The notes below the pieces were generated by a model. It did no database searches, had not been told where the DNA came from, and worked only from the letters and a program-made list of their open reading frames with translations. This document shows, in pieces, positions 17,957-27,026 of a stretch of DNA of 47,237 nucleotides. Position 1 is the stretch's first letter, and each line of letters opens with the position of its first letter. Position numbers and translations under genes: made by a program. Source of the stretch: an uncultured Oceanospirillaceae bacterium (lineage in GTDB: Bacteria > Pseudomonadota > Gammaproteobacteria > Pseudomonadales > Balneatricaceae); NCBI GenBank assembly GCA_937138495.1, contig CAKZPE010000016.1, forward strand, positions 71,977-119,213, given 5' to 3'.

Positions 17957-19150
17957 TCAGATATCGATAACATCGAACTCAACTTCAGGGCTGACATCCG
18001 CTTCATAATCCACGCCATCAACACCAAAGCCGAACAGCTTCAGGAATTCATCTTTATACAGTTGGTAATCCGTCAGATCGAACAGGTTATCTGTCGTAAC
18101 CTGAGACCATAACGCCTGACACTGCTGCTGAATATCATCACGCAGTTCCCAGTCATCCATACGCATACGGTTTTCCGCATCTACCTGACCGTCAGAGCCG
18201 GCAATCGCGGTATCAAACAGACGGTAAACCTGATCCATACAACCTTCATGAACACTTTCTTCACGCATGATCTTGAAGACCATCGACAGGTACAGAGGCA
18301 TAACAGGAATGGCTGAACTCGCCTGTGTAACCACAGACTTCAATACAGCAACATTTGCACTTCCACCGGTCTTACCCAGTGTTTCATTCAGGGCAGCTGC
18401 CGCACGGTCAACGTCTTTCTTCGCCTGACCCAGTGCGCCATCCCAGTAGATTGGCCAGGTAATTTCTGTGCCGATATAGCTGTAAGCAACAGTTTTACAG
18501 CCTTCTGCCAGTACACCGGCTTCGTTCAGCTGATTAATCCACAGTTCCCAGTCTTCACCGCCCATGACAGTAACAGTGTTCGCAATCTCTTCATCAGTTG
18601 CCGGTTCAACTTCTGCATCGATGATGACATCTTTATTCGTATCAATGGCAGTGGAACGGTATACCTCGCCAATTGGCTTCAGGCAGGAGCGGATAACTTC
18701 ACCGGTTTCCGGCATTTTACGGACCGGAGAAGCCAGTGAGTAAACAACCATATCAATCTGACCCAGATCTTCTTTAATCAGATCAATGGTCTTTTGCTTG
18801 GCTTCATTCGAAAACGCATCGCCGTTCAGGCTTTTCGCATACAAACCCGCTTCATGGGCTTTTTTATCGAAAGCCGCCGCGTTATACCAACCCGCAGTAC
18901 CGGTTTTACGCTCAGTCGCCGGTTTTTCAAAAAATACACCGATGGTAGCCGCACCACAGCCAAATGCTGCTGCAATCCGCGAAGACATGCCGTATCCGCT
19001 GGAGGATCCGACAACCAGGACTCGCTTAGGACCGTTACCGATCGCACCCTTAGCCTTGGTTAAATCGATCTGCTCCTGGATATTTTGCTCACAACCGGTT
19101 GGGTGAGTGGTGGTACAAATAAAACCGCGAATCTTTGGTTTGATAATCAT
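17957..19150 (-). CDS. fabV: Enoyl-[acyl-carrier-protein] reductase / trans-2-enoyl-CoA reductase FabV
   Basis: 397 aa, the family's normal length. NADH-dependent reduction of the trans-2 double bond in the last step of each fatty-acid elongation round. Seen: the FabV opening [20 protein letters not shown], cofactor motif GSSSGYG (about 48-54) and the catalytic pair Tyr235-x8-Lys244 ([14 protein letters not shown]), the spacing that separates FabV from FabI (Y-x6-K). FabV enzymes are known to be weakly inhibited by triclosan. Monocistronic with its own terminator. No FabI in this window, so whether it is the sole enoyl reductase cannot be told. Confidence 0.95.
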   Translation of the reverse strand: MIIKPKIRGFICTTTHPTGCEQNIQEQIDLTKAKGAIGNGPKRVLVVGSSSGYGMSSRIAAAFGCGAATIGVFFEKPATERKTGTAGWYNAAAFDKKAHEAGLYAKSLNGDAFSNEAKQKTIDLIKEDLGQIDMVVYSLASPVRKMPETGEVIRSCLKPIGEVYRSTAIDTNKDVIIDAEVEPATDEEIANTVTVMGGEDWELWINQLNEAGVLAEGCKTVAYSYIGTEITWPIYWDGALGQAKKDVDRAAAALNETLGKTGGSANVAVLKSVVTQASSAIPVMPLYLSMVFKIMREESVHEGCMDQVYRLFDTAIAGSDGQVDAENRMRMDDWELRDDIQQQCQALWSQVTTDNLFDLTDYQLYKDEFLKLFGFGVDGVDYEADVSPEVEFDVIDI

Positions 19151-19384
19151 TAGCTATCCACTTTGGTAAGTGCACGCCGGGCGGGCCCCACTTTCCCGTG
19201 GGATGCCCCTAAAACGTACGAAACTTTAAAACAGCGGCTAAAGATACCTGATTTTGCCATTTTAAGGAACCTTTAGCGTGCGATAGCAAGCCCCGCAACG
19301 TGCCTGAGCGCGTCATTTCCGGGTACCCACAAGTCACTGATATACAGGTGATTAGGCAATTTCAGATCCGCCTTTTTTAAGCCA

Positions 19385-19420
19385 ACAAAAAAGCCGCGCG
19401 GTTTCCCGGGCGGCTTTTTC
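19385..19420 (-). terminator. Terminator of the etfBA operon
   Basis: Stem AAGCCGC (19391-19397) with GCGGCTT (19410-19416), flanked by A-run (19385-19392) and T-run; read on the minus strand it ends in a T-run. 14 bases after the etfA stop. Confidence 0.85.
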
Positions 19421-19433
19421 TGATCAGCTGTTA

Positions 19434-20363
19434 TTACAGCTTGCCGTCCAGTTCAGGAACAGCTTCAAACAGGTCTGCTACCAGGCCGTAATCGGCAACC
19501 TGGAAGATAGGCGCTTCGTCATCTTTGTTGATCGCAACGATGTACTTAGAGTCCTTCATACCTGCCAGGTGCTGAATCGCACCGGAGATACCAACAGCCA
19601 CGTACAGATCCGGAGCAACGATCTTACCGGTCTGACCGACCTGCATATCGTTAGGTACGAAACCAGCGTCAACTGCCGCACGGGATGCACCAACAGCTGC
19701 ACCCAGCTTGTCAGCAACAGAATCCAGCATTGCGAAGTTTTCGCCATTACCCATACCACGACCACCGGAAACGATGATTTTGGCAGATGTCAGCTCAGGA
19801 CGGTCGCTCTGAGCAACTTCGTCGCTTACGAAAGAAGATACGCCTGCATCGTGCGCAGCAGATACTGCTTCAACAGCGGCACTGCCACCTTCAGCAGCAG
19901 CTGCTTCGAAAGCAGTACCACGTACAGTGATTACCTTGATCGCATCCAGAGACTTAACAGTCGCAATCGCGTTACCCGCATAAATCGGACGGCCGAAAGT
20001 ATCAGCGCTGTCGACACGCAGGATGTCAGAAATCTGGCCTACGTCCAGCAGCGCAGCAGCGCGTGGCAGAACGTTTTTAGCTTCAGGTGTAGACGTCGCC
20101 ATGATGTGCGAGTAACCGGCACCTACTTCAGCAACCAGCTTAGCAACGTTTTCAGCCAGCTGATTCGCGTAAGCAGCGTTGTCAGCAACCAGTACTTTAG
20201 CAACGCCTGCTACTTTAGCAGCTTCATCAGCTGCAGCCTGACAGCCGCTACCGGCTACCAGTACGTCAATATCACCACCCACTTGCTGTGCAGCAGTTAC
20301 CGCATGCAGGGTAGACGCTTTCAGCGTGGAGTTATCGTGTTCTGCAATGATTAACGTAGCCAT
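19434..20363 (-). CDS. etfA: Electron transfer flavoprotein alpha subunit
   Basis: 309 aa. Carries FAD and passes electrons from acyl-CoA dehydrogenases to ETF-ubiquinone oxidoreductase. N-terminal alpha/beta domain (about 1-185), then the conserved FAD-binding C-terminal domain beginning [12 protein letters not shown] (about 205), with [41 protein letters not shown]. One base separates it from etfB upstream. It is the natural electron acceptor for the acyl-CoA dehydrogenase encoded at 38020-39177. ETF-QO is not in the window. Confidence 0.95.
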   Translation of the reverse strand: MATLIIAEHDNSTLKASTLHAVTAAQQVGGDIDVLVAGSGCQAAADEAAKVAGVAKVLVADNAAYANQLAENVAKLVAEVGAGYSHIMATSTPEAKNVLPRAAALLDVGQISDILRVDSADTFGRPIYAGNAIATVKSLDAIKVITVRGTAFEAAAAEGGSAAVEAVSAAHDAGVSSFVSDEVAQSDRPELTSAKIIVSGGRGMGNGENFAMLDSVADKLGAAVGASRAAVDAGFVPNDMQVGQTGKIVAPDLYVAVGISGAIQHLAGMKDSKYIVAINKDDEAPIFQVADYGLVADLFEAVPELDGKL

Positions 20364-20364
20364 A

Positions 20365-21114
20365 TCAGATCACCTTCGCTTCGTTCTTCAGTTTGTCTAC
20401 CAGCTCGTCAACGCTCGCCACCTTAATACCTGCCTGACGTTCTTCAGGGGTATCTACACGCAATACTTCAGAGTGTGCCTTGATAGTTACACCCAGCTCT
20501 TCCGGCGTAGTTGTATCCATCGGCTTCTTCTTCGCCTTCATGATGTTAGGCAGAGACGCGTAACGAGGCTCGTTCAGACGCAGGTCAGTTGTAACCAGAG
20601 CAGGCATTGCCAGCTCAACAGTCTGCAGACCGCCATCAACTTCACGGGTAACCAGCGCTTTGTCGCCTTCAATCTTAACTTCAGACGCGAAAGTACCCTG
20701 TGCCATACCTGTCAGTGCACCCAGCATCTGACCAGTCTGGTTGTTGTCGCTGTCGATCGCCTGCTTACCCATGATAACCAGACCAGGCTGTTCCTGATCG
20801 ATTACTTTAGCCAGCAGCTTAGCAACGTTTAAAGATTCCAGAACCTCATCGGTCTGAACCAGAATGCCACGGTCAGCACCCAGCGCCAAAGCTGTACGGA
20901 TCTGTTCCTGTGCAGCCTGTGGGCCCAGAGACACAACAACAACTTCGCTTGCAACGCCTGCTTCTTTCAGACGAACCGCTTCTTCTACAGCGATTTCACA
21001 GAAAGGATTCATCGCCATTTTTACATTGGTTAGATCAACATCAGTGTTATCAGACTTTACACGTACCTTTACGTTGTAATCGATAACCCGCTTGACAGTT
21101 ACCAGTACTTTCAT
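20365..21114 (-). CDS. etfB: Electron transfer flavoprotein beta subunit
   Basis: 249 aa. Forms the heterodimer with EtfA and binds AMP. Seen: [20 protein letters not shown] start, [16 protein letters not shown], and the signature stretch around [22 protein letters not shown] (about 183-205), the region of the recognition loop that docks dehydrogenases. First gene of the etfBA operon, with a 440-base region upstream before the DUF1127 gene. Confidence 0.95.
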   Translation of the reverse strand: MKVLVTVKRVIDYNVKVRVKSDNTDVDLTNVKMAMNPFCEIAVEEAVRLKEAGVASEVVVVSLGPQAAQEQIRTALALGADRGILVQTDEVLESLNVAKLLAKVIDQEQPGLVIMGKQAIDSDNNQTGQMLGALTGMAQGTFASEVKIEGDKALVTREVDGGLQTVELAMPALVTTDLRLNEPRYASLPNIMKAKKKPMDTTTPEELGVTIKAHSEVLRVDTPEERQAGIKVASVDELVDKLKNEAKVI

Positions 21115-21554
21115 TCGTACACCGTCCCTATCTAAAATTTTGGTTAGTGACCGCTAAAAAAACAATTACCCCGACTGAGCCATCGACACATTAGGGAATT
21201 CACTTATTTTACATAGCGCCTTTTAATAAGCAATCACCTTAAAAGGTAATAAGCAATCGCCCGAAATAAGGCTAATAAAAGAAAGCTCATAAAATCGAGA
21301 ACTTCTTATAAGACAGAGTACAGCCAATTTCAATAAGAATCCTGACGCAGGTCGCATATAGACCGGATACAGGACGACTCTGCACCAGAAACGTCATCGC
21401 CCCGCACACTGTCTGTTACAGAGGGTTTTACAAAGAATATTTTCAGCGCGGCCTGATGACCGGAAAACGTCACCCCAAATAGCAAAATACCCCGCCGGAA
21501 ATCCATCAGGGTATTGCGCAATTTTGACAGTCTGCGACGGCCATAAAGCCATTT
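21115..21554. other. 440-base intergenic region upstream of etfB
   Basis: No convincing gene. It holds a 12-base direct repeat TAATAAGCAATC at 21224-21235 and 21247-21258 (period 23) with the palindrome ACCTTAAAAGGT between (21236-21247), about 110-145 bases before the etfB ATG, a possible operator. A 63-codon frame at 21330-21521 (minus) has no ribosome site and no recognisable sequence. Confidence 0.5.
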
Positions 21555-21815
21555 TTATCGCCAGAAAGGCTTATCCGCTTCCGCCAGCGCATCTGCCCTG
21601 CTCAGCCCTATATCCTTAAGCATGCCGGTATCCAGCTGAGCCAGCTGACGGCGGCTGTGCCAGTTATGTAACCATTGCTTAAACTGCCGGGCCACACGGC
21701 TTCTCAATGGCTGTTCAGTATCCGGCTGTTTCTGAGGATGAACAGCAGGACGGTACAGGCAACCGGTATTAAGGTTAAGTTTTTCTGTTTTGTAGCAAGG
21801 ATTATATGCAGTCAT
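21555..21815 (-). CDS. DUF1127 small protein (copy 2)
   Basis: 86 aa from ATG 21815, chosen because GAGGAG lies 7 bases before it; the longer frame would need a GTG at 21833 lacking such a site. C-terminal DUF1127 motif: WHSRRQLAQLDTGMLKDIGL then SRADALAEADKPFW, very close to the other copy at 1791-2039 (shared KDIG(I/L)SRADALAEA.KP.W). The longer, cysteine-containing N-terminus (NPCYKTEK..NTGCLY) differs from copy 1. Divergent from a LysR-type gene with a dyad between them, so probably controlled by it. Confidence 0.8.
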   Translation of the reverse strand: MTAYNPCYKTEKLNLNTGCLYRPAVHPQKQPDTEQPLRSRVARQFKQWLHNWHSRRQLAQLDTGMLKDIGLSRADALAEADKPFWR

Positions 21816-21898
21816 CTTGACACTCCTCAGCACAGGTTTATAGGCTTCTTGTTACAGAAAGCACGGCTCTGTACTTATGTTTTTGTATGGGAGTATTC

Positions 21899-21923
21899 TT
21901 GTCGAGACTGCTCACTGCGACAA
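21899..21923 (+). promoter_or_regulatory. Candidate LysR-type operator
   Basis: Dyad TTGTCG-N13-CGACAA: arms 21899-21904 and 21918-21923. It lies in the 171-base divergent region, 64 bases before the lysR ATG and 84 before the DUF1127 ATG, the usual place for a LysR-type regulator that represses itself and activates its neighbour. Confidence 0.45.
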
Positions 21924-21986
21924 ACGATTAGTTTTTCCATATACTTAAGAAAAACTTACTTATAAGATATTCAGGACTGCCTTCTT

Positions 21987-22928
21987 ATGAACAGACTTCC
22001 GCCCCTCAAAGCCCTGCAGGCATTCCGCCATGCCGGAGAATGTGGCAGCTTTAAAGAGGCTGCCGAACAACTGCATGTGACCCAGGCCGCCATCAGCCAG
22101 CAGATCCGCAGTCTGGAAGCACACCTGGATGTTCGTCTGTTTCAGCGCAAAACCCGGGAAGTCAGCCTGACACCTGAAGGTCAGACACTGCTTAGTCACA
22201 TCAGCAAAGCATTCCGACACATCGAAACCGGCGTGCTGGAACTCAGTAAAGACCCTTATCCGGATCAGCTCACACTCAGCGCCCTGCCTTCTTTTGCCGC
22301 CCGCTGGCTGGTGCCGCGGCTGGGTTTTTTCCAACAGCACGCAGAGGACATCAACATCCGCCTGACCCCCAGCCTGGGCCTGGCCAGCTTTGATGATAAA
22401 ACCCTGGATCTGGCGATTCGCTTTGGGACCGGAGACTATCCGGGCCTGGAATCAAGACTGTTACTGGAAGACTATCTGCTGCCGGTTTGCCACCCTTCCC
22501 TGCTGGACCCTAAACAACCGGTCAGGCCACAACTGAAAAACATGCCCATGCTGATTGATCAGGCACCGGATGTACAATTCATCAGCGCAGAAGTCGAAAA
22601 AGCACTGGGCTTCTCCATGGAAGCGAGCAAATCCAAACTCTATGTGTCTGATGCCAACATGCTGGTTGAAGCCCTGCTCAGCGCACAGGGCCTGGCCATG
22701 ATGCGCTTCAGTCTGGTGTATGAACTGCTGCAGCGGGGCCAGCTTATCTGCCCCGCGGCAATTGCTGTGAAATCAGCTTACAGTTTCTTCCTGGTGGCAC
22801 CGCCAGCGCATTTTCAGCGGGAAAAAATTCTCCGCTTTGAACACTGGCTGAGGGAAGAGCTCAAAATCATCGAAAGTGGTTGGGACACCTTTAGCCGGCA
22901 ACATGATTTACAGGGGCTAAAGGGCTAA
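21987..22928 (+). CDS. LysR family transcriptional regulator, GcvA-like
   Basis: 313 aa. N-terminal winged HTH, residues 1-65 ([41 protein letters not shown]), and a LysR substrate-binding domain from about 90 to 300. The LPPLxALxAFxxA opening and RFGxGxYPGLE segment are typical of the GcvA group, which often sits beside DUF1127 genes. Effector unknown. Its stop overlaps the stop of the convergent chemoreceptor gene, leaving no space for a terminator between them. Confidence 0.87.
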   Translation: MNRLPPLKALQAFRHAGECGSFKEAAEQLHVTQAAISQQIRSLEAHLDVRLFQRKTREVSLTPEGQTLLSHISKAFRHIETGVLELSKDPYPDQLTLSALPSFAARWLVPRLGFFQQHAEDINIRLTPSLGLASFDDKTLDLAIRFGTGDYPGLESRLLLEDYLLPVCHPSLLDPKQPVRPQLKNMPMLIDQAPDVQFISAEVEKALGFSMEASKSKLYVSDANMLVEALLSAQGLAMMRFSLVYELLQRGQLICPAAIAVKSAYSFFLVAPPAHFQREKILRFEHWLREELKIIESGWDTFSRQHDLQGLKG

Positions 22929-24481
22929 ACATTCACACACTGCACCACTTCCCGGGCCGTTTCGGCCAGCGCCTGGCTGGAAGAATACGCCCGGCCGGCA
23001 GCGTCCTGCGCCCCCTGAGACGAATCACGGATACCGTTCAGATTCTGCGTCAGCTCACCGGCGGCTGCACTCTGTTCAACTGCGGCCGCGGCAATCATGC
23101 CACTCATATCCGCAATTTTATGTACCGACCGTAAAATCTGCTCCAGAGACTCACCGGCAACCCCCGCATGACTCACACAACTCTGTGCCTGATGCTGACC
23201 TTCCTCCATCGAAGCAGCCACCTGCCTCGACTCAGCATCCAGGCGCTCAATCACACGGTCAATCGTACGGGTGGTTTCCTGAGTGCGCTGTGCCAGATTT
23301 CTTACCTCATCTGCCACGACTGCAAACCCCCGTCCCTGATCACCGGCCCGGGCGGCTTCGATAGCAGCATTCAGCGCCAGTAAGTTCGTCTGATCGGCAA
23401 TGGCAGCAATCTCACCGGTAGCATCAGCAATGTCCAGCGCAGAAGTTCGTAAAGACTCAACCTGAGTAACCGCCTGCTCAACCCGTGTAGCCAGCTCCAT
23501 GATGGATGCTACCGTATCATCCACCACCGCTTTACCCCGTTCGACGACCTGACTGGTCAGAACCGTTTCATCGGATGTGCGGGTAGCATTCGCAGCCACC
23601 TCTTCAATGGCCTGAGACAACTCGGCAATATGCACAGCAACCCGGTCAATCTCTTCACCCTGACGGAGCATCACCTGACTGACATGCTCAGCAACCTCCA
23701 GTGAATCATGACTGTGGGAATGCACCCGCATAGCCGAATACCCTACCCGCTCACCGGCAGACCGGATACGTGCCTGATGTAACTTATCTGCCAGCTCAAT
23801 CTGACTGATTTCATTCACCGAACCTAAATACATTTCCTGCAGAACCGGGCTGCTAATGACCCCTTCCGCACGGGCTTTTACATCTTTCAGCCGCTTCAGC
23901 ACCCACCCGTTAAGCAGCAATGCCAGAGCACTGGCCAGTACACCGCCGCCAATCAGCGCTGTGGCATTCCAGCTGCCCTGCCAGGCAATGAATAAGGCCA
24001 GCCAGGGCAGTAATCCCCCCAGCAGGTTCAGTTTCGCCGTCATCGAAAGGTCCGACAGCGATAAACGCCGCCGGCCTCTGGCCACCCGGTCATAAGTCGC
24101 CTGTGCCATACGTTTATGTTCTTCAGACGGTTTACTGCGAACAGACTGATATCCGATACATTCGCCGGCCTCTATAATCGGCGTCACATAAGCATTCACC
24201 CAGTAATGGCTGCCATCCTTACAGCGGTTTTTGACAATGCCCATCCAGGGTTTACCCACCTGTAATTTACTCCACATATCTGCAAAGACCGCCGACGGCA
24301 CGTCCGGGTGGCGAATCAGATTATGAGGCTGACCAATCAGCTCATCACGTGTATAGCCACTCATTTCAACAAAGGCATCATTGACGAAGGTAATGCGCCC
24401 TTTCTTATCGGTGGTTGATACCAGCGGGGTACCGTCCTGACATACAACTTCCCGGTCAACGACGGGTTGGTTATTCCTCAT
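22925..24481 (-). CDS. Aer-like PAS methyl-accepting chemotaxis protein
   Basis: 518 aa. N-terminal PAS domain at about 15-125 of the Aer type ([34 protein letters not shown] and [24 protein letters not shown]), which in Aer binds FAD and senses redox/oxygen; a hydrophobic hairpin at about 153-192 that anchors it from the cytoplasmic side; then the signalling domain with the hairpin tip [20 protein letters not shown] and [16 protein letters not shown]. No periplasmic sensor domain. Probably aero- or energy-taxis through CheA/CheW. The C-terminus lacks an NWETF-type tether. Confidence 0.9.
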   Translation of the reverse strand: MRNNQPVVDREVVCQDGTPLVSTTDKKGRITFVNDAFVEMSGYTRDELIGQPHNLIRHPDVPSAVFADMWSKLQVGKPWMGIVKNRCKDGSHYWVNAYVTPIIEAGECIGYQSVRSKPSEEHKRMAQATYDRVARGRRRLSLSDLSMTAKLNLLGGLLPWLALFIAWQGSWNATALIGGGVLASALALLLNGWVLKRLKDVKARAEGVISSPVLQEMYLGSVNEISQIELADKLHQARIRSAGERVGYSAMRVHSHSHDSLEVAEHVSQVMLRQGEEIDRVAVHIAELSQAIEEVAANATRTSDETVLTSQVVERGKAVVDDTVASIMELATRVEQAVTQVESLRTSALDIADATGEIAAIADQTNLLALNAAIEAARAGDQGRGFAVVADEVRNLAQRTQETTRTIDRVIERLDAESRQVAASMEEGQHQAQSCVSHAGVAGESLEQILRSVHKIADMSGMIAAAAVEQSAAAGELTQNLNGIRDSSQGAQDAAGRAYSSSQALAETAREVVQCVNV

Positions 24482-24539
24482 GCGTACTTCCTCTGCACTG
24501 CGCTAATTTATTTCGCCGCGGCGGCCGTGGCTTATAATT

Positions 24540-24562
24540 AACATGTATATAAAATACATGTT
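24540..24562 (+). promoter_or_regulatory. 9-bp-arm inverted repeat upstream of the chemoreceptor
   Basis: AACATGTAT (24540-24548), 5-base spacer, ATACATGTT (24554-24562), perfectly complementary. Starts 59 bases before the chemoreceptor ATG. AT-rich and without a GC stem or T-run, so more like a protein-binding site than a terminator. Cognate regulator not identifiable here. Confidence 0.4.
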
Positions 24563-24622
24563 TATGAGTCAGATATAAAACACCGAAGCGGTACGGAATT
24601 AAACAGAGTAAGTTAATAAAAA

Positions 24623-24636
24623 CTGATCCAGATCAG
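24623..24636 (+). promoter_or_regulatory. FNR/ANR-like box
   Basis: CTGATCCAGATCAG matches the FNR/ANR consensus TTGAT-N4-ATCAA except for the outermost base of each half. A TATACT -10-like element at 24663-24668 puts the box about 45 bases before a plus-strand start, near the class II activator position. It could equally act on the minus-strand chemoreceptor 142 bases away. Confidence 0.4.
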
Positions 24637-25132
24637 GATGTACAAAATTTAGACAGACCTAATATACTGTTGAATTTTATAGCCTTTTAGTTCTGAAAAT
24701 ACTGCAATCGCCGGAAGTACCTGATGTAATATGTAAACAGAGTTTAACAACGTTTATTCATTTGAACCGCCCACTCTCTTCTCTGTTCCATTCAGTACCA
24801 CACTGCCTGAGCCCCCATCCGCAATACTGACTTCACCACTTCTTTCCTTCGGGAAATGCCTTCATCCCCTTTACAGTTAACGACCCGAAAGCCAGTTAAC
24901 AATGGTCAAAGGCAACCGTTTCAAGGCCGGTAGAATACTGCTCTTGCAGCGGTCAATCACAGTTAAGCAAACCCTAATATAAGTAACAGAAAGACGCGCA
25001 TTTTTACTTTGAATTACAATCCGGTTAAGGTAGGCACTTTCTGCGCGAATACGGTCTGCTACGGCCCCGCCAGACACTTCTTTACAATGCTTTTACAGAA
25101 GCCGCGACCCCGTTAAATTTGGAGTTAACACC

Positions 25133-26095
25133 ATGAAATTCACCACTTTTGCCAAAGCAGCAGCCTTGGCAGCCGGCGTATTATGCACTGCTGCACAGGC
25201 AGCTGATCAGACTTACATTGCAACAACTGCTATTGTTGAACACCCGGCACTGGATTCAGTTCGCGCAGGCATTAAAGACAGCCTGATGGAAAACGGCTAC
25301 AACGAAGAAAATCTGAAATTCACATTCGAAAGCGCACAGGGCAGCCCGGCAACCGCCGCACAGATTGCCCGTAAAATGATCGGTTCCGAGCCAGATCTGA
25401 TTGTTGCAATCGCGACCCCCTCTGCTCAGGCAGCAGTATCTGCCAGCGAAAACATCCCGGTTATCTTTTCTGTTGTAACCGATCCGCTGGGCGCTAAGCT
25501 GGTCAGCAATATTGAACAGCCAGGCGGCAATGTGACCGGTCTGTCTGACATGCTGCCACTGGCTCAGCAGCTGGAGCTGCTGCAGGAAATCATGCCTAAC
25601 CTGAAAACCCTGGGTGTCCCGTATAATCCGGGCGAGCCAAACGCGGTTTCCAGCGTTGAAGCCCTGAAAGTGATTGCTAAAGAAAAAGGCATCACAATCA
25701 TTGAAGCACCGGCGCCTAAATCATCTGACGTTGCCCTGGCCAGCCAAAAGCTGATCGGTAAAGCCGATGCGATTTACTGCCCGATCGACAACACCATTAT
25801 TTCTGCGCTGGAAGCGGTGGTTAAAACCGGCATCGACGGCCAGATTCCGGTATTTGCTGCCGATACAGATTCCGTTGCCCGTGGCGCAATCGCTGCACTG
25901 GGCTTTAACTACTACGACCTGGGCAAACAGACCGGTGAACTGGTTCTGCGTGTCCTGAACGGTGAAAAAGCTGGCGACATTCCGGTTAAATTTGCTGAAG
26001 GTACCAACCTGGCGATCAACCCGAAAATGGCAGCGCGCATGGGGATTGAAATTCCTGCCAGCGTTACCGAACGTGCGACCCAAGTGATCGAGTAA
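25133..26095 (+). CDS. ABC transporter substrate-binding protein, TrpX family
   Basis: 320 aa. Sec signal peptide to about residue 23 (AAQAAD), no lipobox, so a free periplasmic protein. Two-lobed binding fold of the PF04392 family (TrpX-like): IATTAIVEHPALDSVRAGIKDSL start, DLIVAIATPSAQAA, IPVIFSVVTDPLGAKLV, and GAIAALGFNYYDLGKQTG. Members are thought to bind tryptophan or other aromatic compounds, but many are uncharacterised. First gene of a three-gene importer operon, 16 bases before the permease. Confidence 0.87.
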   Translation: MKFTTFAKAAALAAGVLCTAAQAADQTYIATTAIVEHPALDSVRAGIKDSLMENGYNEENLKFTFESAQGSPATAAQIARKMIGSEPDLIVAIATPSAQAAVSASENIPVIFSVVTDPLGAKLVSNIEQPGGNVTGLSDMLPLAQQLELLQEIMPNLKTLGVPYNPGEPNAVSSVEALKVIAKEKGITIIEAPAPKSSDVALASQKLIGKADAIYCPIDNTIISALEAVVKTGIDGQIPVFAADTDSVARGAIAALGFNYYDLGKQTGELVLRVLNGEKAGDIPVKFAEGTNLAINPKMAARMGIEIPASVTERATQVIE

Positions 26096-26111
26096 GGAAT
26101 CCTCCCCCACA

Positions 26112-27026
26112 ATGTCTTTATTTTCATTCATGGGTACCCTGGAGATCGGCCTGATATTCGGGCTGGTCGCCATGGGCGTCTATCTGACTTTCCGGGTCCT
26201 GGACTTTCCGGACCTGACGGTAGACGGCAGTTTTACCCTGGGTGCAGCGGTGACCGCTGCCCTGATCGTCTCCGGTATTAACCCTTACCTGTCTACGCTG
26301 GCCGGCTGCCTGGCCGGCGCGGTCGCCGGTGTTGTTACCGCCTGGCTGAACCTGCGGTTTAACATTCTGCACCTGCTGGCCAGTATTCTGACCATGACGG
26401 CGCTGTACACCATTAACCTGCGGGTAATGGGTAAGCCAAACCTGGCACTGATCACAGACCCGACCGTGCTGACGCCGTTTGAAGGTCTGGGATTGCCTAA
26501 CATGTATATGAAGCCACTGTTTGTCGGCATCTGCGTGATTGCTGTGGGTATCCTGCTGGCGCTGTTCCTGAAAACGCAGTACGGCCTCGCGATGCGGGCG
26601 GTAGGCGCAAACAAGCGGATGGCGCAGGCGAACGGCATTGTGGTAAAAGAAAAGGTTTACGCAGGTCTGGCACTGTCTAACGGCCTGGTAGCACTGGCCG
26701 GTGCCCTGTTCGCCCAAACCAACGGATTTGCTGACTCCACTATGGGTATCGGCACCATCGTGGTGGGTCTGGCAGCCGTTATCGTCGGTGAGACCCTGCT
26801 CAGCAGCCGCAAAATGCTGATGATTATCTTCAGCTGCATTGTCGGCTCAATTCTGTACCGCCTGGCCATTGGCTTCGCGCTGAATGCTGACTTCCTGGGC
26901 TTTAACGCATCAGACCTGAACCTGATCACCGCATTGCTGGTCGGTCTGGCGCTGGTACTACCTCAGCTGCGCAAAGAATGGAAAGCAAAACAGGCGGCTG
27001 CCAGAGCCAACGGAGGTGATGCATGA
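26112..27026 (+). CDS. ABC transporter permease, TrpY-like
   Basis: 304 aa. Eight or nine hydrophobic helices in the branched-chain-type permease fold (BPD_transp_2), starting LEIGLIFGLVAMGVYLTFRVLDFPDLTVDGSFTLG and with the cytoplasmic coupling loop AMRAVGANKRMAQANGI (about 160-176). Inner membrane. Its stop overlaps the ATPase start by 4 bases. Forms the channel for the substrate delivered by the upstream binding protein. Confidence 0.9.
   Translation: MSLFSFMGTLEIGLIFGLVAMGVYLTFRVLDFPDLTVDGSFTLGAAVTAALIVSGINPYLSTLAGCLAGAVAGVVTAWLNLRFNILHLLASILTMTALYTINLRVMGKPNLALITDPTVLTPFEGLGLPNMYMKPLFVGICVIAVGILLALFLKTQYGLAMRAVGANKRMAQANGIVVKEKVYAGLALSNGLVALAGALFAQTNGFADSTMGIGTIVVGLAAVIVGETLLSSRKMLMIIFSCIVGSILYRLAIGFALNADFLGFNASDLNLITALLVGLALVLPQLRKEWKAKQAAARANGGDA

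Larger units (their letters stand above)
24482..25132. other. 651-base region between chemoreceptor and ABC importer
   Basis: No convincing gene. Two palindromes stand out (24540-24562 and 24623-24636, listed separately), plus a TATACT hexamer at 24663-24668. Downstream of about 24700 I see no further strong dyad; a 66-codon minus-strand frame at 24877-25077 lacks support. GGAG is placed 8 bases before the importer's ATG. The leader could hold a regulatory RNA but I recognise no riboswitch class. Confidence 0.45.

Noticed and set aside
21330..21521. 63-codon minus-strand frame between etfB and the DUF1127 gene
   Set aside because: No ribosome site, no family resemblance, odd composition; likely a chance frame.
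24877..25077. 66-codon minus-strand frame in the ABC importer leader
   Set aside because: Basic, low-complexity-like sequence without a ribosome site; overlaps the importer's leader in antisense.
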